From: Nissolia schottii | Taxonomy: Eukaryota > Streptophyta > Magnoliopsida > Fabales > Fabaceae | Assembly (NCBI GenBank): GCA_003254905.1 | Contig: QANU01047353.1 | Span: 108,986 to 172,985 of the forward strand | Reading direction: 5' to 3' | DNA: 64,000 bases | In this document: one piece after another, positions 43,777-55,700 of the stretch | Numbering within the stretch: the first letter of the stretch is position 1 | Layout: each line of letters starts with the position of its first letter | Notes under the pieces: model-generated | The model's database searches: none | Told to the model about the DNA's origin: nothing | Seen by the model: only the letters and a program-made list of their open reading frames with translations | Position numbers and translations under genes: made by a program

Positions 43777-44820
43777 TCATGCACTTTTTGCTTCTAAGAA
43801 AGCATTAAAATCCTCTCTGGCTTTTCTCAAACTCGGAGTAACGCAGGATGCCGGAGATGCGGGATGAGACATAGAAGACGATGTAGAAAATCGGACATGG
43901 CGAGGTGATGCATCCGATTTCCTAGCACTTGTTCTAGAGGAACCATTCTTGAGAACTCCATTAAGGTCCTTCTCAAAGACAAAAGCTGATGAAATTGGTG
44001 CATCTACATCATTGGCATTGAATTTGATCAATTCCATTGGTAGGTCAAAGTAAGTTCTTTTCGAGTCTCCTCCTACAATATCAAGAAGTAGAGCTGAAGA
44101 AGCCCATGAACCACACTCAAACTTCTCCATAGAAACTGTCCTAGATATTATTGCACCTTCTGTTTCCAACCCTTCCTTTCTTACCTTGACCGGCTTCACT
44201 TTGCCAAATCTTGGCAGGTACAGGCAAAGAGCGCTGCATTTAAATACCTTGTCTGCAGGAACTTCTAGTGGATCCTCACCACTCACAGGACTTTCTTGAT
44301 CAATAGCTTCAATTTTGGAAAAGTTCTCATGATGTCTATTATCGTGTTTGGCTAAACTCGGTTTAGTAAACCGGAGATCAAATTCATCCGGATGCCTGTT
44401 ATCGCGTTTCACCGCACCCGGTTCAATCATCCAGAGATCGAATTCATCTGAGGGTGCACACTCCCTCCCTTCGCCGCATGATTTGCTCCTCCTCAAATTG
44501 ATTTCTTGCCGTAGATCTTGATGCTTGGGCACCAAGTTACTACCATGACACAGTGATTCTATACTTTGAGCTTTAGATCTCTTCTTGAACATCGCTGAAG
44601 TCAACCAAGGCGACGAGTTGGCCGAATTAGGTAGGCTAAAGCTCAGGAATTTCGGCTTCGGAGGGAGCAGCGTCGGAGGGCACAAATCGGTAGTGGTCAC
44701 CAAAGTTGTGCTAGAAGTTGGCAGAGAAGTCTCAAAGAATCCTTTTTTGGTAGATGATTCTTTAAGTGACAATGGATCCACCACAATCTGCTTTTCAATA
44801 GAGATTTTGAGTTCTTCCAT
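43777..44820 (-). CDS. Uncharacterised plant protein, 347 residues, intronless
   Basis: A single uninterrupted frame from ATG 44820 to the stop at 43777. The start is supported by normal codon use from the first Met, and an in-frame alternative is not needed. The protein is Ser/Pro-rich and probably largely disordered, with islands that look conserved: FKKRSKAQSIESLC (about 78-91), two related FDLW/FDLRF segments in a short internal repeat (about 126-156), CSALCLYLPRFGKVKPVKVR (about 197-216), RTVSMEKFECGSWASSALL (about 229-247) and a C-terminal SLRKAREDFNAFLEAKS. No signal peptide, membrane helix or enzyme motif is visible. I believe similar proteins occur in other flowering plants but I cannot name the family. 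Clusters of basic residues would allow nuclear or membrane-peripheral location; this is speculation. The next gene upstream, also on the minus strand, ends 0.9 kb away. Confidence 0.75.
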   Translation of the reverse strand: MEELKISIEKQIVVDPLSLKESSTKKGFFETSLPTSSTTLVTTTDLCPPTLLPPKPKFLSFSLPNSANSSPWLTSAMFKKRSKAQSIESLCHGSNLVPKHQDLRQEINLRRSKSCGEGRECAPSDEFDLWMIEPGAVKRDNRHPDEFDLRFTKPSLAKHDNRHHENFSKIEAIDQESPVSGEDPLEVPADKVFKCSALCLYLPRFGKVKPVKVRKEGLETEGAIISRTVSMEKFECGSWASSALLLDIVGGDSKRTYFDLPMELIKFNANDVDAPISSAFVFEKDLNGVLKNGSSRTSARKSDASPRHVRFSTSSSMSHPASPASCVTPSLRKAREDFNAFLEAKSA

Positions 44821-45703
44821 GGATACCTACCAGCTTCACCTTTCTTTACAATGCCTTGTTCTTCTTTATTGGTTATATAAGGCAAAAAAATTAATGTAGA
44901 ATGAGTGTGCAGCACGGAAGCATGTGCATTCCACACCTTAATCGTGATGACCATGTTGTCTCTCTAATATGGATTAATTATTAAATATTTCAGCCATCAA
45001 GAAAATGCTGATTTTTCGTAAGGGTTAACTATGAAGTTGAAAATAGTTATGTCATAGTTATGATCATGGCACAATGGTCAATTGTTCCTTACTTTTATAC
45101 AATTATCAAAGTATGCACGACATGTACTATAGAACAAGTTTCAAACATCGAAGTAAAGCCACAAGCTAAATTTCAAACGTGCCACCATTAACTAAGACAT
45201 AAACAAAAATAAATACCATACGTGGAAGCATGCAAAAGATATGAGATTAAATATTCTTTGTAATCCTAACATTTTCAAATACACTTCAATTTAGTCCTGA
45301 AAGAATCGACATTTAGTCTTAGGCTCTTAGCACTTTAAATTTTAATATCAACTTAATTCGATGCTAATGATTTTGACATCAAATCTTCCGTCAAATCACC
45401 ATTATATGCAAAACAAACACAGAATTTTTCTTTCATTAGCAGATTTCGTGCAGTAAAACTAGCAACTTATCATGATGTAAATTGAAAATTGCAATATTTT
45501 GGTATAGGCGAGACAAATCGATAAGTATCATGCGTAATATCACCTAACCTCAAAGGTAATTTACCCTATTAATTTCATATAAATTCGTAACAACGTAAAA
45601 CTAACAAACTCTTGGTGGTGTAATTTGAAAATTGCAATATACTACCTCATTAATTTACATATAGTGTAACATTATACAGGGAATTTGGGTGAAATGCTTG
45701 TTC
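44821..45703. other. Intergenic region between two minus-strand genes
   Basis: AT-rich; should contain the promoter of the 43777-44820 gene and the 3' UTR of the Y3IP1-like gene. No repeat or additional gene recognised. Confidence 0.55.
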
Positions 45704-48700
45704 TTACCGGAGAGAATTGTAGAACAAAATCAAGACTACTGAAATACCTATAATAACAGGGAAAGCAGTGACCAAGTATAGTGCTCCATAGCCCTGCAGG
45801 GGAAAAGAATTCCCTCATTTGAAAAGCTCAAAAAATAAAAGATAAACACTAGAAAAAACAAAGTTTCCGTGTCATGAAGATTCGATATTTTCGTCAGCTA
45901 TCAACTATCTAATCTAAGATTTTAATTGCTACGCATGGTTAGCGTAACCCTAAAATAGTTTACACTGTTATCTAATCTTATAATTTCACATCATTAAAAA
46001 TGGTTAATTCTCACGTCCAATACCTCAAGGTCTCACACACAACTCATAATTGGATGACAGTGTAAAACCGTTTTTACACTTACAATGCATAACAATTAAA
46101 CTCCAAATTTGATACAATTTTTCATATTTTATATGGGTTTGGGACCTGCTATGAAAACATTTCAACAAAACACAATTTCCTGGGGGTGGTTTTGAATCTT
46201 CTGATTTTTAGTACAAGTTTTTAATTTTCAAAAAGAATAAAAAGGCTCGCTAATGCTTGTTCAGCAAGTCAAACAATAGCTTGTTACACAAAATATGGAG
46301 ACTAAATAGCTGGTCACAGCAGCATAATTCAAATAGCAATAGTATGGTGGCTAACTAAGCAAAACTGGCAAAAACAGAAGCATCACAAATTATCTCTCAA
46401 GGCAGGTTAGGAACTGACCACTGCAGGAGGCACTTCACTCTCGTCATCCTCGTCCGTGTCTTCGATTTCAGCCGCCGCATCCCAATCAATGTTCAACTTC
46501 TTTGCAGCCACTTTAGGATCGATTCCGGTGTCAGTGGCTCTTGCATAGAGAGATTTGCTAGGCTTTTGCTTAGTTGCTTCAACCTATCCATTTTCAAAAG
46601 TAAAAAATAAGAACTAGCAGCAATTGTGTGAATATTAACAAAAGCATCTACATGGAAAGAAAATGGCTAGCGAGAAATGAATGAAATGAATGAAAGGTAA
46701 TAAACTAGTATTCAAGATTAAGCGAGGAACAGTTATTCAAACACTTCAGAAAAACTCTCGATCTTTGGAAATGGAGGTTCAAGCATAATGTCATCAGTCC
46801 ATGGTTTGAATTTTGTTTAGCAACTAGCAATGGGGACAAACTCTTTACATTAAGAAAGGGAGAAACTTTCTTGCTTTCATTCTCTGATTAGTGACACCCC
46901 AAAGGCTGGAATTTCATATTTGTTAACTCATTGTTTATCAAAGATCGTGGTTTAGCGCCATATTCTGGTTTAGCTATTAGTATTAGAGTTTAATTGTCAT
47001 CCAATTAGATTTTTCCGCATATGCAAAAATGTTTGATTTTCTCTCCCACTACTTCAATATTCATGCAGGTGAGACGATCAATGTAAAAAAGCTTTACATT
47101 GTCACTACATAGCAATTATTAAACTCTTAGTATTAAAGTAGGTAAAGGTCCAAATTAGTCCACATCCAAGTGTATCTTACACGATCGTACACTTCCCTTA
47201 ACAAGCAGCATAAGTTTACACACTCTTGCAAACTTATGATGTACTAGTGAGAGTGTGAAGGACCAACTCGTCAAAAAGCTTAAGCAATTAAGCCGGTAGG
47301 TGAAGGATCATAAATAACTTCATATCTAACACAAGCCTTCACATAAGAGCCAATTGGACTTAAAGCATGAACAATGTACATGGCCACTCTGTCAAAAGCC
47401 GAAATTCAACTTTCTTGTTAGAAGAACGGAAGCAACATGAATACAAGTATAGAACACCTGGACACTACGTCATAGAGGATTTGATAACATGGGAAGGAAC
47501 AACTCTCCAAAAAGCTTAAGCTATTAGGTCATGATTGAACTTGTATTTTAAATAGCATGTGATCTAATTCAACAACCAGCGTTAAATCTTTCTGGCAAAG
47601 AATTAAGGGATCTGAAGTTAAACATTCCAACGTTTAGTTTTGAAGGGGAAAAATGAATTTAAGTTGAGAGCTTTATGTATTGGTGAGAAGATTAAGGTTT
47701 AGAAGCTGATAAGGTGATTGAATTGATGACTATGTTTATTGATGACTATGTTTACAAATTAAATTTCTGAGCAGCAGCAAATTTAAGCAATTCAAAATGA
47801 CTGGGACCATGATGGTGCAAGGCAGAGGAGAGGAAAAAAAAGGGTTAGGGTTTTGTTCATTGCATGAAGTTTGGGATTCTGACAAGACTTCAAGCATAAA
47901 CCCTCCTTAACTCCACTCAGTTCTCCATTCTAATTTCTAATTCTCCACTTTCATCTCAGAATTTGCATGACTAGCTACAAAATTATGTGCTTCTTATTTC
48001 CGAAACAAATTATTATCTAAAACTAAGACTGCCAAATAAAATAATTCATATAATTTATATCCAGGTTAGGCTGCGGAATAGAGTTAGTAATTATGAGGCA
48101 GTATCTCAAAAACTTTTCGGTAATAGCTCAATTTGATCTTATTTTACTGGTATGACGCATTTCGCCGGTCAAAGCTCCATAAAACAACACAAGCAAGCTG
48201 CTAGAGAGTAAAGACCAAATGGCATAAACATAACACAATCGATGAAGACATTATTATGCACGTAGAACCACATATTGTCACATGCTCAGATCGAATCATA
48301 CCTCTAAATTAGGCCATGAAGCCAATTCCTCAGCAAGCATCTGCAGCGCAGCTTTGTTCTTTGGAATCTTTCCTTCGTTCACCTAGTAAATGTCAAATTA
48401 GACTAATTTTTCCATAAGAAGCAATGGAGCTTATATGAAATTTAAAAGCCAAAGAGGCATAGCACAATTACACGAAATATAGAGCATTTCAGACAATAAA
48501 TATCTGATTACCCTCTCATTCTTAACTTTCTGGTTTTAGAACCATTCGATTAGAAGTTATCAAAAGAGATTAAAAATCTTTTTTGTTTTTTTGTTTGTCG
48601 ATGAAAGAAGAAATATATCAAGACGAAGAGGGAAAAAAAATGTCGGGGAGAAAGCAGAGAATAAGTACTTCTACTTCCTCCTAATCAAAATAACAAAATC

Positions 48701-50581
48701 GAACACAAACTAGAGAAAAGAGGAAATCAATGTAACACGGCTTTCCAATCCTTCAGCATAAATGTCGGTGAAATCCCACTGAAAAGGCCATGTGCTTTAT
48801 ACTAAGATGCTGAACGCCTAATCTATTCTTAAATCAAGTGATGTGCCAATGAAACCTCGTTAAGAATACAAGAGTTACACTCCAAACAAATGCACCAAAT
48901 TGTAACATAGATTTGCACACTACAGCATGAACTTAGCCTCTTTGCTTCTACCAAAACTATGAAATTCCAATCATCAAGAAGTGATCAAGGGACTAGGAAA
49001 CACCCAACCCAACACTAAACAAAAATGCCAAATATAGAGTGTCAGAAAGAAACGGCCGCAGAACAATGTAAGAACAAGCGAGGAACAAATTCTGAGTAAG
49101 CACCACACATTAGTACATTACACACGTATCAGGGAAGAGAGCATGGGGATAGGAAGAATATGACCTAGATCATTGTTAGTATAAAGGAACGAACTTACTT
49201 CTTCCAAAGCATCAACAAGATCATCTCTTGTTGGGGCATCGGGATCTTCAATGCCGAGTAATCTCCTTCTCTCAACTTCTCTGGGATCCTCAATCATTAT
49301 GGTTAACTTGACCTGGAAATAGGTGAAAGAAGGAATCCCCGGATGATTATGGACAAAGGCGAAAATTGATTGGGAGATGCATTGGTGAAGTGAGCAAGAA
49401 TAGGAATAAAAAGTAAAAGCTGAAACAAAAATTTTGATATCTTTTAGGCCATTCTAACCCAGAAAAAAATAATCATAGACGAATGTTTCATATGTCCGCA
49501 TCGCAATCTTATTTGAATTATAAAGAAGGAAAAGGTCAGATAGTAATTCAATTCAAAGCAATAATTTATAGCGTTACTGGAGAGAAATTATCATATCTGA
49601 ATTAGAGCTATTCATCTAAGTTCTTTATCACAAGTATTCCATAAAAAGCCCTTCCCTTCACTTTTATCATGGTTTGTTTTATAATGAAGCTTTTAAAAAA
49701 ATGCCAATTTAATGATAATGGAATCATCACAAACCTTGGTCTCTAACCAATCCTAAGAAGTAACAACACTTTTTCCTTCAATATTTTTCAATTAAGTTTT
49801 CTGCACTTGAACAATTCTCTCTCTTCTCATATACTATCCATCCCCTTTCTCCCACAAGGTTGTTAAAATTTTATCATGAAATACCATCATCAACAAACAC
49901 ACCATTGATGAATAAACCAAATTTAAGCAACTGGAAAAATGAGTATAAATGAAAGAAAAAAGGGGCGAAGAAGGTTGAATTGAAGTACCTCACCAAAGAG
50001 CATGTCCCGGTTTTTCCTTAGAAGCTCCAAAACCTGCCAAGTTGAATGCAAATTCAATCAACCAAGTTAAAAAAAGAATAATTTTTCATAAAACAACTTT
50101 ACACTGTCATCCAATTATCCAATATAAATTCAAATAATATCATGTTGAGCAGCAGTTGCATATGCTCAAATTTTATAAAACATGACATGACAATTTGTTG
50201 AATTTCCATACTATGAGTGCCCATTATATATATTATTCTTATTATTTAAACCAAAGGATTTCAACTTTATGAGAAAACAAGCAAAAGTAGAGATACCCTT
50301 TTGATTTGGTTCACATATTCAAGGTCCAGAGGGGTTGCTTCTTCATTGTCCTGTTCCTGTTCCTGATCCTGCTGCTGAGTAGAGACACGGAACTCAGTGT
50401 CTTCCTTCCCAACATAGGGGGCAAAGGAAAGGGGCCTCCTTTTTGCGAGTCGTAGTGGCGATGGTGCTCCATTATTGCCAAAGAGCGTGTGATTGTGAAG
50501 AGAAGAAGAAGAAGATGAAGATGATAACGAAGGAAGTGGGGGTTTTAGTGATAGTGTTAGTGGCAACAATTGAGATGCCAT
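45704..50581 (-). CDS. Y3IP1: Ycf3-interacting protein 1-like, chloroplast
   Basis: Six exons with GT-AG borders, all in frame: 50581-50297, 50033-49989, 49312-49199, 48382-48302, 46583-46419 and 45793-45704. They encode 259 residues, close to the family length. The first 50 or so residues are Ser/Leu-rich with few acids (MASQLLPLTLSLKPPLPSLS), a chloroplast transit peptide. The mature part carries VNQIKRVLELLRKNRDMLFG, KLTIMIEDPREVERRRLLGI, NEGKIPKNKAALQMLAEELA and an acidic stretch EIEDTDEDDESE. It ends with a C-terminal membrane helix (LYLVTAFPVIIGISVVLILF). In Arabidopsis and tobacco, Y3IP1 is a thylakoid protein that works with the plastid-encoded Ycf3 in photosystem I assembly. The coding sequence is undisturbed, so a functional gene is likely. 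It is head-to-head with the GTE gene, 2.2 kb apart. Confidence 0.92.
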
Positions 50582-52786
50582 TGCTAGCTACTGTAGCTTT
50601 TTTTTTTTTTTTCCCTATTCTATCATGGTTGTGGATAGTTTTTGGTTTGTTGGTTCTGTTTTCTGTGGCAGGGGATGAGGTTACATACTTTTACAATTTA
50701 CATTACAGGTTGTGATTAACTAGTTAAGGATTATGCTGAATCTTATTCAAGAGACTAGATTTAATGTTTGAACTCCCACGTACACTATTCACTTTTCTTT
50801 TCTTTTTTACTATAACCAAAATTTCATTTATAAAGAAAAAAATAAGAAGTAAAAATATTTTGCATTCTAAACTAATTTGATCTATAATTCTACTCATTGC
50901 TTAAAGATTATCAATGTCTAAGCATATTTTACATTGGAGACAAAAAAGTTATAATTTAAATAATGTATTACACATCTTTTAGTCATTGATATCATCATCT
51001 TTATCATTTGTAACACTTATAAAATGGACCAAGACAACCAAGAGGGGACCAAAACAATCATAAAGGGGAAAACAAAAACACAAGATTAGTCGTTTTAAGA
51101 AACGATGAATTTGGATCACTATCCTTAATATCTAATAGATTTGAGTCTTTTATTTAATAAAAAAACTTGAATAATAAAAAAAAGAAAAATAAAGCGGTAG
51201 GACTAACACCAAAAAAGATGATGATAATTCCTCACTCAAACAATCACAAACGAAAAAGCAAAAGAGGAGAGAAAAGGGAGGAAAAAAAAAATAGGATCGA
51301 CCATTTTGCTCCATAACACATTGACCTTAATACTTTAATAGGGATCTCATACGTAACTAATCAACCTATTTATTCTTTTGACCATTTATATGAATAACAT
51401 TTAGTATTTTTAGAAATACAATATGAAGAAAAATATCAAGTGTGGATAAAAGGATAAGTAGATTAATGAATTAGTTCTCTCAAATATATATTTTTTTTCA
51501 TTTTTAAGAGTCTTATATTTAATATGGCTTAAATATTGTTTTTAGATGAATAAAAAGCTTACATAAGGCTAGGGGCACACATCAACATCCATAGCAAACT
51601 CAGCATGGTAAAATTTAATAGAAAAAAAAAAGGTACACAACCTCCAAAAATTTGTGCCTTAAATTATAGGGCTGAAATATGTTTCAGCCTCCATCAAGTT
51701 TTCAAGATTAAATTTAGGTCTTTAATTTTTTTTTAATTATTTTAGTCCAAACATATTATTAATTATATGATTTTAGTCTTTATTGTTAGTGGAACGCTCT
51801 TAACTGTTGACGTGACTAACAGAATATCATGTCAACAATGTCAAGTGAATAAAATATGTTCACCTAACCCATAACTTGACTTATAATTGCTATGTAACCC
51901 AAATTTGCCTCTAAAATCTAATGCAATCGATAATTTCGGGGCCATACTCATTTTGGTCCATAAAATTATAAGTCCAATTCACTTTGGTCTCTGAAATTTA
52001 AAACTTAACTTTTTAATCTTTCAAATCGTAAGTTGTAGGTCAAATTAGTCTTTTGATTCATTATCATTAGTGTGTCATATTAAATGAGATTGTGACAACA
52101 AACCTAAGACTAGAATTGAGGTTGTGGAGACATTAACTGTTGCACATGAATTGTAATATCATTTGATATTTGCGATCTTAATTGCAGTTACAACTACATT
52201 TTCAACCTCCAATGATACTACAATCTCATTTGTAACCTCATTTCTTGTCATAGCTCCATTCATCGTGACAAATCAATGAAAACATAAATCAAACTGAATG
52301 ACTAACTTAAATTATGGCTTACAATTTCTAAAATTAGAAAGCCAGCTTTTAAAATTTTAGGGACCAAAACAATATATATTTACACTCTCCAGGATAAAAG
52401 AGAGCATTACCGTGGATAATTTCAGTTGCTATTAACTTTTTAATATTCACAAATTAGTATTTTGGACAATATTTTGTACTAGATTAACAAAGTTTGTTTT
52501 TGGTCTGCATTTCTTTACGAAGAAGCTTATACAAAAATGTTTGGACAAAACCCAAAAACTACCCAGCCCATTGTGCTAATAAATAAATAAAGAAATAAAT
52601 AAACATAAAGAGGAAGAAAAGCAAAACAAGAGTGATGAGTCATGATGGCAACACATCCATCATCATCATCATCATCATCATCAACACACACACACACACA
52701 CATATATGATGAATTAAATGGCGCTTAACTTTGAATTGAGCTGAAAGATCGTAGTTTCTCCCATAAATCAAACAATTTCGTTCAGG
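50582..52786. other. Divergent promoter region between Y3IP1 and GTE genes
   Basis: 2.2 kb between the two start codons. It should hold both promoters. Most of 50760-52400 is AT-rich, with short 'ACCAAAATGA/GGTCCAAA'-type dispersed repeat words (51690-52050). A compound microsatellite lies near the GTE start. No gene is supported here. Confidence 0.6.
52655..52703. repeat. Compound CAT/CA microsatellite upstream of GTE
   Basis: (CAT)n of about 9 units followed by (CA)n of about 9 units, roughly 85 bp upstream of the GTE start codon, so in the promoter or 5' UTR. Confidence 0.85.
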
Positions 52787-55700
52787 ATGGACCCAATCGA
52801 GCTGGGTTCCGATTTGGAGGGTTTTAGGCGCGACGTTGACGACATCATCACCACCGTCGATCAGGTTCACCTTTCAATTTTTTCTTTTCTTTTTTTCCCC
52901 CTCAGAAATTTTTTTGAGTTCATTTTCGTCATTTGTGTAGTGTAGTGTGGATGATGTTGCTATTCCTTTCTTCTTCTTTTTTTCATTTCAATTTTGTGGT
53001 TCCATATGCTAATTCTAGGTTTTATGCTTTGAATGTGTTCCTGTGTCCCGTGAGAAAAGGTGTATTTGTGCTTGTTATTTTAGAAATGAAGTTTTGAAAC
53101 ATAAGCTAGTTTGGTTGCAGTTGGAATTAAGCATGTTTTGGGAAAAGCTTATGTAGGGAGGTATAGTCAAGTTTGGCCAAAATCTGGTCAAGTTAATCCT
53201 TGGAAGAGGCTGATTTGGCCGATGTTAAAGACTAATTTGATCGACTTTTGGCAACTTTAAAGACTAATATGACTGTTTCCATAACTTAGGGACAAAATTG
53301 ACCGTTACAAATTTGAAAGCTAACTCCATTTTTCCCTTTTACAGAATGTCTCTGAAGTCTTTTAATTATAAGCTTATTTTGAGACCAAACGATAAGCTAG
53401 TCTTAACACACACTATTTGGGGATTTTTTTTGTGTGTTTATCATTTAGGACCAAATTTGTCTCTTCATACGGATGAGCTCAATGCAGTAATTTTGACACA
53501 AATTTTGATAAACTGGTGTTTCAGATACGGTTGTGTTTATTATTGGTATTTTTCTTGTGTTTCAATAAAGAACTTTTCAGTTTATTAATGGAAAGTGCAA
53601 TTAATGGTTTTCTTCTTCTCTACTTATTTTGGTGCACGGGGCGGGGTTCATTAGAATATTTTGTGTATATTAGATTATTGCTTAACTACCTATAAATGGG
53701 TTGGTTGAGGTGGTACGCAGTTTTGACCCGTAGAGTGATTGTGCCAGCTCGAATCCTAGAGGAGTAACTCTTTGTTGAGAGATTTCATAACCCTTGTGTT
53801 CCTGCAATCTGACGTGTACTGGTTTAATGAGCGGCTTAAATGGAATGAACCCATGAGGATACCTTGTGGTCTGACAAAAAAAATAGTTAACTTTATTTGT
53901 ATAATTAGTCCTTGATTAGATATTGTAGGTAATGCACTTGTACTACAATAAGATAGACTGAAACACACAATTTCTCTCAAATTTTTCAAGATATGGGTCG
54001 ACAACATCTTAAACAAAGAAAACCTACAGAATTGTTACCTAAGCACCATAAAAAGGCTAAACGACTATCCCCAATTAATGAAATAGACAAAACCTGTTTC
54101 TGAAACCACTAAATTCCGGGTAATAATTTCGGGTTTAGTTGGGAATGTTCCCAGTTCTACTCTGAGGCAGGAACAACGACCTCTCTTCGTCTTTGTTTTT
54201 TTCCCTTTTTTTTTCCGAGTTATTTCTTTCCCTTTATGTTGTGATTTAAATGTGATTTATATCGAATTAATAATCAAATTTGTAGCACGTGACCAAACTA
54301 GAGAAGGCTTAGCTTATATGCAACTTGTATTAGTTAGGCTTGGCTTACTGACAAGTAATTGACATAGTATACATAACCCTTAGGACTTTGTATTCATCAT
54401 CCATATTTTCATATCTGAAGTGGCTTTCCGCCCTCAAACCCTATTCTCTTGTCTTACTGCAATTTTCCTTAGTCTTAACCATACTTTTGTAAGGAAATTG
54501 GTCTCTCTGTGTTTTTCTTGCATCATCCATGCAATTCACTGTTTAGCTGGTGCATAAGTTAAAGAATATGTAGATTTTTCATCAATAGTTAAATGTATAA
54601 GGATTTTTTCTTTAATATTCAGTGGTAAGTGAAAATTGTCTGCCACGTTGCTTTGGAGTTTATAAGTTTTGAACTTTCGAATTTTTTTGTTAAAATGTAA
54701 TCTCTTAGTGCCTGTGCAGCTTGAAAAGCAAGTGATTGAGGTTGAACAGTTCTACCAATCCAATGGTGACATTCAAGGTAATAACTCTAAAGGTGGCCTA
54801 GTTGCAAAAGATAAGGCCCGGGAGAAGCATCTTGTTGCCATTAAGAAGCCACTGCAAGTTGCCTTGGGTACGGAAACTGCTGCTGCAAAGAGAATGCAAG
54901 AACTCATGCGCCAGTTTGCAACAATATTGCGTCAGGCAAGTGCAAATACTTTGCAAGTATATAACAATTCAAAATGCTATGTGTACACTCAATTTCATAC
55001 ACTCATACATACACCATTCAAATTAGGTAATTAATGATTATTATACGTATACAATACAATTTTTCAAAATAGAGCACAAACTTAAAGATGTTAAAGCACA
55101 AATTTTATATGCATTCATGCACAAACTTTATTTGGACTACACTACAAACCTATAGTTTAGAGTTATATGCAATCTGAACTTTATTTAAAAATGTACAAAC
55201 ATTATAAATAGTAATGCACAAATTTTATACGTATGAATGCACAAACATTACAAAATTATCAGAGTGTTTTACAATTTGAACTTTATCTAAAAAAATGCAC
55301 AAACATTATATGTAATAATGCACAAACTTTATTCTCACGAGTGCACAAACATTACAAACTTGTAGATGATATTCTCAACTATATTTAATTAAGTGCACAA
55401 ACATTACAGGCATTATAACACAAATTTTATGTATATAAGTATGGGGTTTGTGTATGGTGTATGTTTTTGGGTGTACATGTAGCATGACTCATAACAATTG
55501 GAGAATAAAACTTTCGATGGTGGTCATTTTTCACTTTTATCTTTATTACTTCTTGTATGAATAAGTTATTATATTTTAAAATTATTGAATGTATTGTGTT
55601 TAGGTAGAGAAGGATGAAAAAGATAGAAGAGACACTTCTTTTTTGGTGGAGATAGAAGAGAGACTTTGCATAATAAGATTTTAGAAATTTGGTTGACATT

